Part shown: positions 1-8,426 of the stretch, in pieces
How positions within the stretch are numbered: position 1 is the stretch's first letter
Layout of the letters: each line of letters begins with the position of its first letter
DNA from: Dehalococcoidia bacterium
GTDB lineage: Bacteria > Chloroflexota > Dehalococcoidia > Bin125
DNA length: 64,000 nt
Assembly (NCBI GenBank): GCA_022822855.1
Contig: JAJDYG010000011.1
Span: 1 to 64,000, forward strand
Direction of reading: 5' to 3'
Translations under genes and position numbers: made by a program
Notes under the pieces: model-generated
Told to the model about the DNA's origin: nothing
Databases searched by the model: none
Seen by the model: the letters and a program-made list of their open reading frames with translations, nothing else

Positions 1-112
1 CTCTGGGGGAGGTGCCCCGAAGGGGCGGAGGGGGCCCGCCTGCGGTGGCGGGGGTCCGCTGCGTCGGAGCCCCCCTCTGTCGCTTCGCGACATCTCCCCC
101 CAAGGGGGGGAG
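1..112. repeat. R1 palindromic intergenic repeat, two facing copies
   Basis: Two copies of the R1 family face each other: one reads forward from about 1 to 36 and one reads as its inverse from about 69 to 111. R1 consists of a C-run/G-run hairpin (CCCCCTCTG with GGGGGAG) joined to a second small hairpin such as GTCGCTTCGCGAC. The block lies just upstream of the enoyl-CoA hydratase gene. Related copies occur throughout the window, including near 10.5, 13.5, 15.3, 22-23, 29.6, 31.2, 52.0 and 58.6 kb. Confidence 0.75.
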
Positions 113-190
113 AAAATTTGGGGAGGGGATCTCCTCCGGAGGGGGGAGAGTGAGAGGCAATAGCATGGGCTTGCAATTGGAGGTGCTTTG

Positions 191-1003
191 ATGACTTACC
201 AAGATCTGACGCTTGAGATTCAGAACTCAGTGGCGATTGTGACTTTGAATCGTCCGGAGAAGATGAATGCGATGGGGCCTCGGCTGGTTCATGAGTTGCT
301 GGGGGTTCTGGAGGCGACCCGGCATGACGATGGGGTGAAGGCGATGGTGATTACGGGGGCGGGGCGGGGGTTCTGCGCGGGGGCGGATGTGTCTGGCGGG
401 GCGGAGGCTCGGAAGTTGACGGAGGAGCTGGTCGAGGCGGATAGCTATCGGCGGCATACGGAGGCTCCGATCGGGCATTACGGGGTTCTGTTCTCGACGC
501 TGAACGATTATCCGAAGCCGATTGTGGCGGCGGTCAACGGCGCGGCGGCGGGAGCCGGGATGTCGCTGGCGCTGGCCTGCGATATCCGGCTGGCCTCGAC
601 GAACGCGAGGTTTATCTCGGCGTTTGTGCATCGGGCGATCGTTCCGGACACGGGGAGCACGTTCTATCTGCCGCAGATGCTGGGCAAGGGCCGGGCGCTG
701 GAGTTGATGTACACGGGCGAGCCGCTGAATGCGTCGGATGCGGAGCGGTATGGTCTGACGAATCGGACGCTGGATCCGGAGTCGTTGGTGGAGGAGGCGA
801 TCGCGCTGGCGGAGAAGATCGCGCGTGGTCCGTCGCTGGCGATCGAGTTGACGAAGCGTCTGGTGAACAATCAGGCGCCGAGCTTCGATATGCAGGTGGA
901 GCGGGAGGCGTGGGGTCTGGGCGTGACCGGTGACTCGGAGGATCGGCAGGAAGGGATCGACAGCTTCCTGGAGAAGCGTCCGGCGCAGTTCCGGGGTCGG
1001 TAG
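191..1003 (+). CDS. Enoyl-CoA hydratase/isomerase (crotonase) family protein
   Basis: A 270-residue protein of normal crotonase length. It has the N-terminal block VAIVTLNRPEKMNAM, the first oxyanion-hole loop near residues 60-68 (GRGFCAGADVSG) and the second near 115-120 (AAAGAGMSLALACD), followed by the family's ALELMYTGEPLNA helix. Family members hydrate or isomerise acyl-CoA thioesters in beta-oxidation and aromatic or terpenoid catabolism; the substrate cannot be read from sequence. The start is the ATG at 191, seven bases after GGAGG at 179-183; a TTG directly before it is less likely. It stands alone, preceded by R1 repeats and followed by a hairpin-rich gap. Confidence 0.9.
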   Translation: MTYQDLTLEIQNSVAIVTLNRPEKMNAMGPRLVHELLGVLEATRHDDGVKAMVITGAGRGFCAGADVSGGAEARKLTEELVEADSYRRHTEAPIGHYGVLFSTLNDYPKPIVAAVNGAAAGAGMSLALACDIRLASTNARFISAFVHRAIVPDTGSTFYLPQMLGKGRALELMYTGEPLNASDAERYGLTNRTLDPESLVEEAIALAEKIARGPSLAIELTKRLVNNQAPSFDMQVEREAWGLGVTGDSEDRQEGIDSFLEKRPAQFRGR

Positions 1004-1122
1004 GAGTGGGCGCGCGGGTTAGCAGCCCGCGCGTGGGCGTCCGTCGCGGCACTAGGCTCCCCCGACACGACGTTCGCCTGCCCTGTGGTCATCGTAGGCG
1101 ATTTGCAAGCAGCAACGGGCCC

Positions 1123-1208
1123 TCGCCCCAACCCTCTCCCTCGGGGAGAGGGAGTCAGAGGGGCTCATCTCCGGTTCCCTCTCCCTCTGGGAGAGGGCTA
1201 GGGTGAGG
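1123..1208. repeat. Nested inverted repeat of CCCTCTCCC/GGGAGAGGG type
   Basis: Two adjacent hairpins, CCCTCTCCC-TCGG-GGAGAGGG and CCCTCTCCC-TCT-GGGAGAGGG, lie inside a larger imperfect palindrome whose ends read CCTCGCCCC and GGGTGAGG. The right arm ends about ten bases before the next start codon and provides its GAGGG purine stretch. It could act as a terminator for the upstream gene or as a 5' leader structure. Confidence 0.6.
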
Positions 1209-1216
1209 GTCGCAGA

Positions 1217-2335
1217 ATGTCAATACCGGAAAGCGAGCAACCGATGGTCACGATCACGAATGTCAAGGTCGATGTGTTCGACTGGGAGACGCCCAACTGG
1301 CGCGTCGGCTCGGGGATGCGGTTCGGCGGTCGCAATCAGCTTTCTGTTGTGAGCGTCGAGACCGACGCCGGCGTGACGGGGAACGCGTTTCTCTCGCGTC
1401 CGCAGTACAACGCTCAGGCGTTGATCGACATGCTCAAGCCTCGCGTGATCGGCAAGAATCCGCAGGACATTGGGCGGATCTGGGCGGATTGCTACAAGCA
1501 GAATCGGGGCGTCTCGACGGCGGCGATCGGGGCGATCGACATTGCGCTGTGGGACATCAACGGGAAGCTCGCCGATCAGCCGATTCATCGGCTGCTGGGG
1601 ACGTGCAAGGACGAGGTTCCGGTGTATTCGTCGACGGCGTGGTGGGAGACGCCGGAGGAGTATGTCCAGGAGGCGCTCGAGTTTCAGTCGGACGGCTGGA
1701 TCGCGCACAAGCTCCACCCGCACGGCGAGCCGAAGGCCGACATCAAGATCTGCCAGGCCGTGCGCGAAGCGGTTGGCGACGAGATGATCCTGATGCTGGA
1801 CAGCATGTGGTCGTATCAATACGAGGACGCGGTTCGGGTGGGTCGGGCGATCGAGGACCTGGACTACTACTGGTACGAGGATCCGCTGGTCGAGGAAGAC
1901 CTCTACAGCTACGTCAAGCTGCACCAGAAGCTCGACATTCCGATCATGTCGACCGAGTACGCGCCGGGTCGCTACTACGGCATGACGCAGTGGATCACGC
2001 AGTACGCGACCGACATCCTGCGCGGCGATGTCGCGGTGACGGGCGGGATCACGCCGCTGGTTCGTCTCTGCCACCTGGCCGAGGGTTTCCAGATGAAGTG
2101 CGAGATCCACCACGGCGGCAACAGTCTGAACAACGTCGCCAACCTGCACGTCACGATGGCCGTGCCCAATTGCGAGTTCTTCGAGTACTTCCCCGCGACC
2201 GGGGGCTTCCTCTACGGCCTCGTCGAGGACATCGACATGTCAGGTGGAACAGTCTCAGCGCCGACCAAGCCCGGTCTCGGCTTCGAGATCGACTGGGACC
2301 TGATCAAGAACAAGCACATCGCGACGCTGGAGTAG
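1217..2335 (+). CDS. Mandelate racemase/muconate lactonizing family protein (enolase superfamily)
   Basis: A 372-residue protein with an N-terminal capping domain (about 1-130) and a (beta/alpha)7-beta barrel. Expected catalytic positions are visible: Lys165 in AHKLHPHG on the second strand; metal ligands Asp195 (LMLDSMW), Glu221 (WYEDPL) and Glu247 (STEYAP); Asp271 in ILRGDVAVTGG; and His298/His299 in EIHHGGNS. This matches the Mg-dependent sugar-acid dehydratase/racemase branch, which abstracts a proton alpha to a carboxylate; the substrate is unknown. The ATG at 1217 follows GAGGG donated by the preceding inverted repeat. SAR202-type Chloroflexota are known for large numbers of such paralogues, which fits the inferred host. 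Confidence 0.9.
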   Translation: MSIPESEQPMVTITNVKVDVFDWETPNWRVGSGMRFGGRNQLSVVSVETDAGVTGNAFLSRPQYNAQALIDMLKPRVIGKNPQDIGRIWADCYKQNRGVSTAAIGAIDIALWDINGKLADQPIHRLLGTCKDEVPVYSSTAWWETPEEYVQEALEFQSDGWIAHKLHPHGEPKADIKICQAVREAVGDEMILMLDSMWSYQYEDAVRVGRAIEDLDYYWYEDPLVEEDLYSYVKLHQKLDIPIMSTEYAPGRYYGMTQWITQYATDILRGDVAVTGGITPLVRLCHLAEGFQMKCEIHHGGNSLNNVANLHVTMAVPNCEFFEYFPATGGFLYGLVEDIDMSGGTVSAPTKPGLGFEIDWDLIKNKHIATLE

Positions 2336-2357
2336 CTGTCGGCAGACCTTTGCTACT

Positions 2358-3452
2358 TCAGTCGTAGACAATCACACCCCGGCCGTCTTCGCCTCGCTCG
2401 AGGGCTTCGAATGCCTCGTTGATCTCGTCCAGCGGGTACCTGCGCTGGACGATGTGATCGACCTCGATCCGGCCGCTGACGTAGGCGTCGACCAGGACCT
2501 CGAACGTGCGGTGCGGCGAGGCCGAGCCGTAGTACGAACCGACCATCGTCTTCTGCTTGCGCACCATGTCGACGAGGTCGAAGGAACCGACCGCCTCGGT
2601 CGGCGCCAGACCGACGATCACGCCGGTGCCGCCCTTGCCCAGCGACTCGAAGACCTGGTTGGCGGTAACATCGGAGCCGAACGTGTCGAAGGCGAAGTCG
2701 ACGCCGCCGTTCGAGAGTTCCACTACGGCCGCCGCGGCATTGACGTTGCGCGCGTTGACCGTGTCGGTCGCGCCGAACTTCTTGGCGAACTCGAGCTTGT
2801 GGTCGTGGATATCGACCGCGATGATCTTGCTCGCGTTGAGCATCTTCGCGCCCTGGATCGCGTTCAGTCCGACGCCGCCGGCGCCAATCACGGCGACGGT
2901 CATGCCGGCCCGCGCCGTCGGCTGATTGATCACCGCGCCAACGCCCGTCGTGACGGAGCAACCGATCAGCGCTGCGACTTCCATCGGCACCTGATCGGGA
3001 ATCGGGAAGCAGGCCTGCTGCGCGGTCACGACATGCTCGCCGAAGACGCCCAGCTTGCCCATCTGGTAAATCTCGCGTCCAGCGTCGTCGTGCAGTCGCA
3101 CGGTGCCGTCCAGCAATCTTGAACCGGTCGCCTGGTGCAGATCGCAGAGCTGCGGCTGGCCTCCGCGGCAGGTCGGACACTGGCCGCACGGGGTGACGAA
3201 GGAGAGGATGCAGCGGTCGCCGGGCTTGAGACTTGTGACGCCCGGACCAACTTCCTCGACCGTGCCGGCGCCCTCGTGCCCCAACACCGACGGCAGCGGA
3301 AACGCCGCCGTGCCTTCCATGATGTGATGGTCCGACGCGCAGATCCCGGCCGCGCCCATCCTCACTCGGACCTCGCCGTATTGCGGCTCGTCCTGGATCA
3401 AATCCTTGACCATCAGCGGGGTGTTCGGAGCCTCGAGTACGGCAGCGCGCAT
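2358..3452 (-). CDS. Zinc-dependent alcohol dehydrogenase (MDR superfamily)
   Basis: A 364-residue medium-chain dehydrogenase. Catalytic zinc ligands are Cys38 (GICASD), His59-Glu60 in LGHEGAGTVEEVG and a later Cys; structural zinc ligands are Cys89, Cys92, Cys95 and Cys103 (CGQCPTCRGGQPQLC). The Rossmann motif GAGGVG lies at 190-195. It resembles class III and mycothiol- or NDMA-dependent alcohol dehydrogenases acting on aldehydes or alcohols with NAD. I chose the ATG at 3452 because GGAAGGG precedes it; an ATG 11 codons upstream has no good ribosome-binding site. It converges on the enolase-family gene with a 22-base gap. Confidence 0.9.
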   Translation of the reverse strand: MRAAVLEAPNTPLMVKDLIQDEPQYGEVRVRMGAAGICASDHHIMEGTAAFPLPSVLGHEGAGTVEEVGPGVTSLKPGDRCILSFVTPCGQCPTCRGGQPQLCDLHQATGSRLLDGTVRLHDDAGREIYQMGKLGVFGEHVVTAQQACFPIPDQVPMEVAALIGCSVTTGVGAVINQPTARAGMTVAVIGAGGVGLNAIQGAKMLNASKIIAVDIHDHKLEFAKKFGATDTVNARNVNAAAAVVELSNGGVDFAFDTFGSDVTANQVFESLGKGGTGVIVGLAPTEAVGSFDLVDMVRKQKTMVGSYYGSASPHRTFEVLVDAYVSGRIEVDHIVQRRYPLDEINEAFEALERGEDGRGVIVYD

Positions 3453-3546
3453 GGCAGTCCCTTCCAGAAATCGCAGTTCGGGCAAGGGTAACGCAGGCTC
3501 CAGAGCAGTCGCCGCTCCAGGCTGGGAGTGCGGACCCTGGCCAGCT

Positions 3547-4812
3547 TTAGATCACCGAAATCGGATGCGGCAGCGGCTGATTAAACAGGTAGCCCTTGTC
3601 GTTGAACGGAACAGATTCCGGCTGCGTATTGCCATGGATGTCCGTGGCCCGAGTCATGATCGTGTACTCGCCCGCAGACGCTCTCCAATCGATGGCGAAC
3701 TGCGCCCAGCCGTACTCCACCTGCGTCCCCTCGATCTCCGCCCGACGCCAGGTGAAACCCTGGTCTTCGCTCCACTCGACCGATGCGACATCACCATGCG
3801 GCGAGTGGGCAAAGCCCGCCAGACGATGCTGACTGCCGCCGAGCCGAGCCGGCCAGGGCAGCGCCAGCGCGCTCTTGATCGTCTGCTCGGTCACGACTCG
3901 GCCGGGCGCCTGACCCTCGGACTCGTAGCCTTCGCCGGTCAGCACATAGGAGGTGGTGTTGTTGCGCGTCCACTGAGTCGTCGCCGAGACGACAATCCGT
4001 CCCAACCACTTGATCTGGGAGGCTCCAACCCAACCGGGCGCGATCGCCCGGAGCGGGAATCCGTGATCCCTGGGCAACGATTCGCCGTTCATCCGATGGG
4101 CCAGCAAGGTGTCCGGGTGCATGGCCTTCTCGATCGGCATCGCTCTGCGGAATCCGCCCTCGGGAGAGCCCCGATCCAGCCCCACCAGGAGGACACTGAC
4201 GGCGTCATCCCTCACGCCGGCCAGAGTCAGGACATCGGACAGCGCCACACCGGTCCAGGAGGCGTTGCCGACCGCGCCTCGGCCCCACTGCGTGCCCATG
4301 GCCGGGCGTCCCTGGAGCAGGTCGAACATCACGCGATGATTGCCGGCGCACTCCAGATAGGACGTCATCGTGCGCTGGGGTAATCGGAGGATTTCTTCGA
4401 ACCGCAGGGCCATAGGACGATCGATTGCGTCTCCCTCTACCCGCAGTTGCCACCCCTCGATATCGACGTTGGCGCTGCGCGAGTTGTTGCGGACGAAAAA
4501 CTGCTCAATCGGCGTGATCGGCCCGCTCAACTGCTCCAGTCGAGCCTCCAATCCCGCGTGACCGTGATCGATGAACGGCGTCGCGTCCTTGTAGACCAGC
4601 GGTGACATGGGCACCTCCTCAACCGTTCGCTCGGGGATCGCGTCGCCGCATGCGGCCAGCACGGCCGCCGCTCCGCCAGCGAGCAGCAAGGCGAGGAAGC
4701 GGCGACGGCTCAACCCCCGGCCGCGCGCGAACCGCCAGAGCGGTTCCTGCCCCTCGATCGCCGCACCGCGCATGATCCGCCTCAAGCCTCCACCACGGTT
4801 TGACCGCAGCAT
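3547..4812 (-). CDS. Tat-exported sulfite oxidase family molybdopterin protein
   Basis: A 421-residue protein with a twin-arginine signal (SRRRFL at 35-40), a hydrophobic stretch and a lipobox ending in LAAC (Cys55), so it is probably a lipoprotein on the outer face of the membrane. The mature part has the oxidoreductase molybdopterin domain with the single Mo-ligating Cys155 in YLECAGNHR, then a C-terminal Ig-like dimerisation domain (about 300-415) with SVEWSEDQGFTW. Relatives oxidise sulfite or reduce sulfoxides, but no cytochrome or heme domain is fused, so the electron partner is unknown. ATG codons at 4812 and at codon 14 are both possible; both keep the signal intact. No operon partner is visible. 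Confidence 0.88.
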   Translation of the reverse strand: MLRSNRGGGLRRIMRGAAIEGQEPLWRFARGRGLSRRRFLALLLAGGAAAVLAACGDAIPERTVEEVPMSPLVYKDATPFIDHGHAGLEARLEQLSGPITPIEQFFVRNNSRSANVDIEGWQLRVEGDAIDRPMALRFEEILRLPQRTMTSYLECAGNHRVMFDLLQGRPAMGTQWGRGAVGNASWTGVALSDVLTLAGVRDDAVSVLLVGLDRGSPEGGFRRAMPIEKAMHPDTLLAHRMNGESLPRDHGFPLRAIAPGWVGASQIKWLGRIVVSATTQWTRNNTTSYVLTGEGYESEGQAPGRVVTEQTIKSALALPWPARLGGSQHRLAGFAHSPHGDVASVEWSEDQGFTWRRAEIEGTQVEYGWAQFAIDWRASAGEYTIMTRATDIHGNTQPESVPFNDKGYLFNQPLPHPISVI

Positions 4813-4887
4813 ATGAACCCTCGACCCGACGGACTGCGCCCCAACAGTCGTTAGCCTGCGCCTCGGCTGGTACCGAGGGGACTGAAC

Positions 4888-6276
4888 ATGCAGCGCACCG
4901 ATTTTGAAGCGATTACCAGGGCGGCTGGCGTCGAACCGACGGCGTCCGATATCCAGTTCGTCGGTGACGGCGACCCCATCTATCCCTCGCCGCTGCGGCT
5001 CGCCGCGGGCACGGCATCAATCCTGGGCAACATCGCCGGTGTCGTCGACGACATCCGCTGTCAGCAGACCGGCGAGCGCATGTCGGCGCAGATCCACATG
5101 GGCCAGGCCGCGGTCGGCATCTCCTCGATGTGGGTGCTCAAGATCAATGGTCAGAACGCGCTCGAGTCGATGCCCGATTCCATGGCTCCCGGACAGGGCA
5201 TCTTTCCGACGCGCGACCGTCGCTATCTGTATCTGCTCAGCGGATTCCCGCACATCGCCGAGCGGACCCTGGAAGTGCTTGGCTGCACCTACGACAACAT
5301 CGCCGAGTACGTCGCGGCGCACGACGCGGACGAGATGGAAGCCCGCCTCGTTGCGGCGCAACTTCCCGGTGTCGTGGTCAAGACGCCGGAAGAGTGGAAC
5401 GCGCACCCGCAAGGCAAGCTGTTGGCCGACTCGCCCGCTGTGATCGTCGAGCGGATCGGGGACGCGCCGCCAATGCCGATCCCCGGCGGCGAACTGCCGC
5501 TCAACGGCGTCCGGGTGATTGACAACACGAAGGTGCTCGCCGGACCAACTATCTCACGCACGCTCGCGGCTCTCGGGGCGGATGTGTTGCACATTGGTGC
5601 GCCCGACGTCGCCGACATGCAGGCCGCCCAGGCCGATACCGGACACGGCAAACGCCGCGCCCACGTCGACTTCGACACCGCGGACGGGCGCGCGGCGCTC
5701 TGGAACCTGCTTGAGGATACGGACATCTTCAGCCAGTCGTACCGCGCCAAATCGCTGGCCCGCCGTGGCCTCAGCCCGGAGGCGCTGGCCGAGCGTCGGC
5801 CGGGGATCATCTACATCTCCGAGAACGCCTACGGACAGTTCGGACCCTGGCAGGAGAAGCGAGGCTTCGACGGCAACGTCCAGGCCGCCTCGGGCATTCA
5901 TCACGTCCAACAGAAGGACATGACCAGCATGATGGGCGTCGGCCCGGCGATCGCGCTGAACGACTACGGCACCGGCTATTGGGGCGCCTACGGAGCGCTC
6001 GAAGCCCTGCGCCGGCGAGCCATCGAAGGAGGAAGCTGGCACGTCAAGGTCGCGCTGGGCCAGACGGCGTCGTGGTTCCTACGGCTGGGCACTCCGCACC
6101 AGATAGAAGACGCCGACCCCGACGAGGGCTGGCGTCTGGCCGACCAGTACAGCGAAGAGGTCGAGTCGGACTACGGGACGTTGACCAGATTGAGCTTTCC
6201 GATCCAGTTCAGCGAGATTGAGCCGAAGTGGGGCCGGACGGTGAAGCCTGGCTCGCATGAGGCGGTGTGGCTATAG
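4888..6276 (+). CDS. CaiB/BaiF-type CoA-transferase family protein with rearranged architecture
   Basis: A 462-residue protein starting at an ATG after GAGGGGAC. From about residue 200 it has a typical class III CoA-transferase beginning (LNGVRVIDNTKVLAGP, then GADVLHIG). Residues 30-190 look instead like the second half of the fold (LRLAAGTASILGNIAGVV and TPEEWNAHP). The order is therefore swapped or two half-modules are fused, rather than the usual about 390-residue layout. Class III enzymes move CoA between acids through an active-site Asp; I could not place that Asp confidently. Its last six bases overlap the end of the convergent nuclease gene. Confidence 0.75.
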   Translation: MQRTDFEAITRAAGVEPTASDIQFVGDGDPIYPSPLRLAAGTASILGNIAGVVDDIRCQQTGERMSAQIHMGQAAVGISSMWVLKINGQNALESMPDSMAPGQGIFPTRDRRYLYLLSGFPHIAERTLEVLGCTYDNIAEYVAAHDADEMEARLVAAQLPGVVVKTPEEWNAHPQGKLLADSPAVIVERIGDAPPMPIPGGELPLNGVRVIDNTKVLAGPTISRTLAALGADVLHIGAPDVADMQAAQADTGHGKRRAHVDFDTADGRAALWNLLEDTDIFSQSYRAKSLARRGLSPEALAERRPGIIYISENAYGQFGPWQEKRGFDGNVQAASGIHHVQQKDMTSMMGVGPAIALNDYGTGYWGAYGALEALRRRAIEGGSWHVKVALGQTASWFLRLGTPHQIEDADPDEGWRLADQYSEEVESDYGTLTRLSFPIQFSEIEPKWGRTVKPGSHEAVWL

Positions 6277-7365
6277 AGATTCGCAGATTTCCCACTGCTC
6301 CCTGAGGTAATCGCATGTATCCAACCAGGTCTTCTTTCTTGGCTGTACAGATACCCCGCGGGCGTAGTACATTCCGGTCCTCCACTTCGCTTCGTCACGC
6401 GGCACGAAGCGAAGCCATTCAACACCGACGAACCACTCCTCGTGGCCTTCCTCGAACACCTTCTGCGCCTCTAGATCTACTTCCCTAATGCCCACCTCCG
6501 CTCCTTCGCCGTCGCTGACCATGAACTCGCTTTCGGCTCTCGCCTCGGTATGGACTTCGCCGTATCCTACGTAGCCTTTACCCGAGACGTAGGCCCAGAT
6601 CCTGTCGCCCTCCTTCAGTCTCTTCATGGCGTCCTCAAATCGCTTCGCTCCACCCGCGCTCACAAAGCCGTATTGCAAGTTGTCACTCCAGCTTCGATAC
6701 TCACATTCTCCCACGTTGACGAAGTACTCCCCGTTCCACTCGACGTCGTTGTCGTTCGCATCTTCCTCATCACGGGAAAGGCGTACATTGTCGCCGAGCC
6801 ATGCACGGACAATGTACTGTCTTCCTGAATCGACGAACGCCTGGAAGAGTGCCACATTGATATCAACCTTATGTATCTCGCGTAGGTACTCGACGATGCG
6901 CTCGGTCGTAGGATCGAGTGTGCTCGCGGCGATCAGCATTCTATGTCCTACATTGTAGTCTTCCGGTTCATCCTTAAACTGTTCGTTCATAGCATCGGCC
7001 AGCGACTTTGGCGCTGACACCTTGCCATAGCGATTCTGAAAGTCGGCGAAAATCTTCTCAACGCACGCGGTAGTCAGATGGCGTACCCAAGACGCATAAT
7101 CGAGCGCTTGCGCTACACTGTCTCTAGGTGTCTTATCTCGCTTGAGCTCTATGACTATCAAGTCGCCGCTTTTGTCGATGGCCAACAGGTCGATACTCTT
7201 ACCATAGCTTGTCGCGACCTGTCTACCGACTACCATCAACTCGTCGTCGAGAATGGAGATGTCGTCTGCTATGGCGTCCTCCAGCTGCTCTTCCAAGTCC
7301 ATCCCCGTTAGCTCCATGCGTTTCGCGCTTTGGTCGATCCGCCAAACACCAACCTCGATCGCCAT
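6271..7365 (-). CDS. NucS-like PD-(D/E)XK nuclease fused to a PUA/EVE-like domain
   Basis: A 364-residue protein with a strong AGGAGG ribosome-binding site before the ATG at 7365. The N-terminal region has a RecB/NucS-type nuclease core: Asp59 in SIDLLAID, the E-x-K pair Glu73/Lys75 in VIELKRDK, and a QALDY helix (Gln86, Tyr90). The C-terminal 120 residues (from GDRIWAYVSGKGYVGYGEV) look like a PUA/EVE-type fold, known in other proteins for reading modified bases. This layout suggests an endonuclease guided by DNA or RNA modification, either defence or repair. Local GC is visibly lower than in flanking genes, hinting at transfer. No methylase or partner gene is adjacent. The function is inferred from motifs only. 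Confidence 0.72.
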   Translation of the reverse strand: MAIEVGVWRIDQSAKRMELTGMDLEEQLEDAIADDISILDDELMVVGRQVATSYGKSIDLLAIDKSGDLIVIELKRDKTPRDSVAQALDYASWVRHLTTACVEKIFADFQNRYGKVSAPKSLADAMNEQFKDEPEDYNVGHRMLIAASTLDPTTERIVEYLREIHKVDINVALFQAFVDSGRQYIVRAWLGDNVRLSRDEEDANDNDVEWNGEYFVNVGECEYRSWSDNLQYGFVSAGGAKRFEDAMKRLKEGDRIWAYVSGKGYVGYGEVHTEARAESEFMVSDGEGAEVGIREVDLEAQKVFEEGHEEWFVGVEWLRFVPRDEAKWRTGMYYARGVSVQPRKKTWLDTCDYLREQWEICESL

Positions 7366-7396
7366 TTCATTCCTCCTTTTCTACCAGTCGGGCCGT

Positions 7397-8398
7397 TCAT
7401 CGCATCGCGACTTCATGGTCTGTCGGCCGAGGAATCTCATACCAGGGTTGATCGCAGAACTCGAGGTCTTCCTCGCTCAGTTCAATCTCCGAGTACTTGA
7501 GCGAATCTTCGATCTGCTCGGCCCTTGATGCTCCGACGATGGCCGAGGTGATTCCTTGCTGGGCCAGGACCCAGGCGATGGCGGCGTGGGTGATGCTGGT
7601 ATCGCGCTCGGCGAAGTAGGCCTGGAGGCGGGCGACCTGCTCGAACTGGACCTCGTGCCAGTACCGATTCCGATACCGAGGTCCGGCGTTGCCCAGCGTG
7701 AAGCGCGTGCCCTCCTGCAAGTCGGCGGTGTTGCGGTACTTGCCGGTCAGGAACCCGCCCGCGAGCGGGTTGTAGGCGATGATCCCGACTCCCTGGTCGC
7801 GGCAAAGCGGCAGCAGGTCGGTCTCGATGTCCCGCCAGAGAATGTTGTAACGCGGCTGGTCGCAGTCGAAGCGGGCGAGTCCAAGCCGGTCGGATGCGCC
7901 GAGCGCAAGGGCCAGTTGCCAGGCGCGGTAGTTCGAAGCGCCTGCATAGCGCACCTTGCCCCAGCGCACCAGGTCGTCCAGCGCCTGCATCGTCTCCTCG
8001 ATCGGCGTGCGCGGATCGGGGCCGTGAAGTTGATAGAGGTCGATGTAGTCCGTTCCCAGCCGTCGCAGCGACTCGTCGACCGCCGAGAGAATGTGCTGCC
8101 GCGACGTCCCTCGCTGATTCGGCGCCGGACCCATCGGCGCGGAGCACTTGGTCGCCAGCACGACCTGATCGCGCGGTCGCCCGGCCAACCAGCGGCCGAC
8201 GATCGACTCGGTCGTACCCGCCTCATTCGTGCCAAGCGGGTACACGTTGGCCGTGTCGATGAAGTTCACGCCGCCGTCGAAGGCCTCGTCCATGATCTTG
8301 AACGCGTCCTCGGCCTCGGTCTGGAAACCAAAGGTCATCGTTCCCAGGCAGATCTCGGACACCCGGAGCCCGGTTCGGCCCATTTGTCGGAACTTCAT
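7397..8398 (-). CDS. Aldo/keto reductase
   Basis: A 333-residue protein starting at an ATG after GGAGGG. It shows the AKR catalytic tetrad Asp48 (FIDTANVY), Tyr53, Lys84 (LATKCSAPMG) and His125 (YQLHGPDP), and the NADPH-binding end motif SAIVGASRAEQIEDSLK. It resembles the YajO/potassium-channel-beta branch that reduces aldehydes and ketones with NADPH. It is followed 28 bases downstream of its start region by the LLM oxidoreductase on the same strand, so the two may be co-transcribed. Confidence 0.9.
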   Translation of the reverse strand: MKFRQMGRTGLRVSEICLGTMTFGFQTEAEDAFKIMDEAFDGGVNFIDTANVYPLGTNEAGTTESIVGRWLAGRPRDQVVLATKCSAPMGPAPNQRGTSRQHILSAVDESLRRLGTDYIDLYQLHGPDPRTPIEETMQALDDLVRWGKVRYAGASNYRAWQLALALGASDRLGLARFDCDQPRYNILWRDIETDLLPLCRDQGVGIIAYNPLAGGFLTGKYRNTADLQEGTRFTLGNAGPRYRNRYWHEVQFEQVARLQAYFAERDTSITHAAIAWVLAQQGITSAIVGASRAEQIEDSLKYSEIELSEEDLEFCDQPWYEIPRPTDHEVAMR

Positions 8399-8426
8399 AC
8401 TCTTGCTCCCTCCACGTTGCTTGCGT

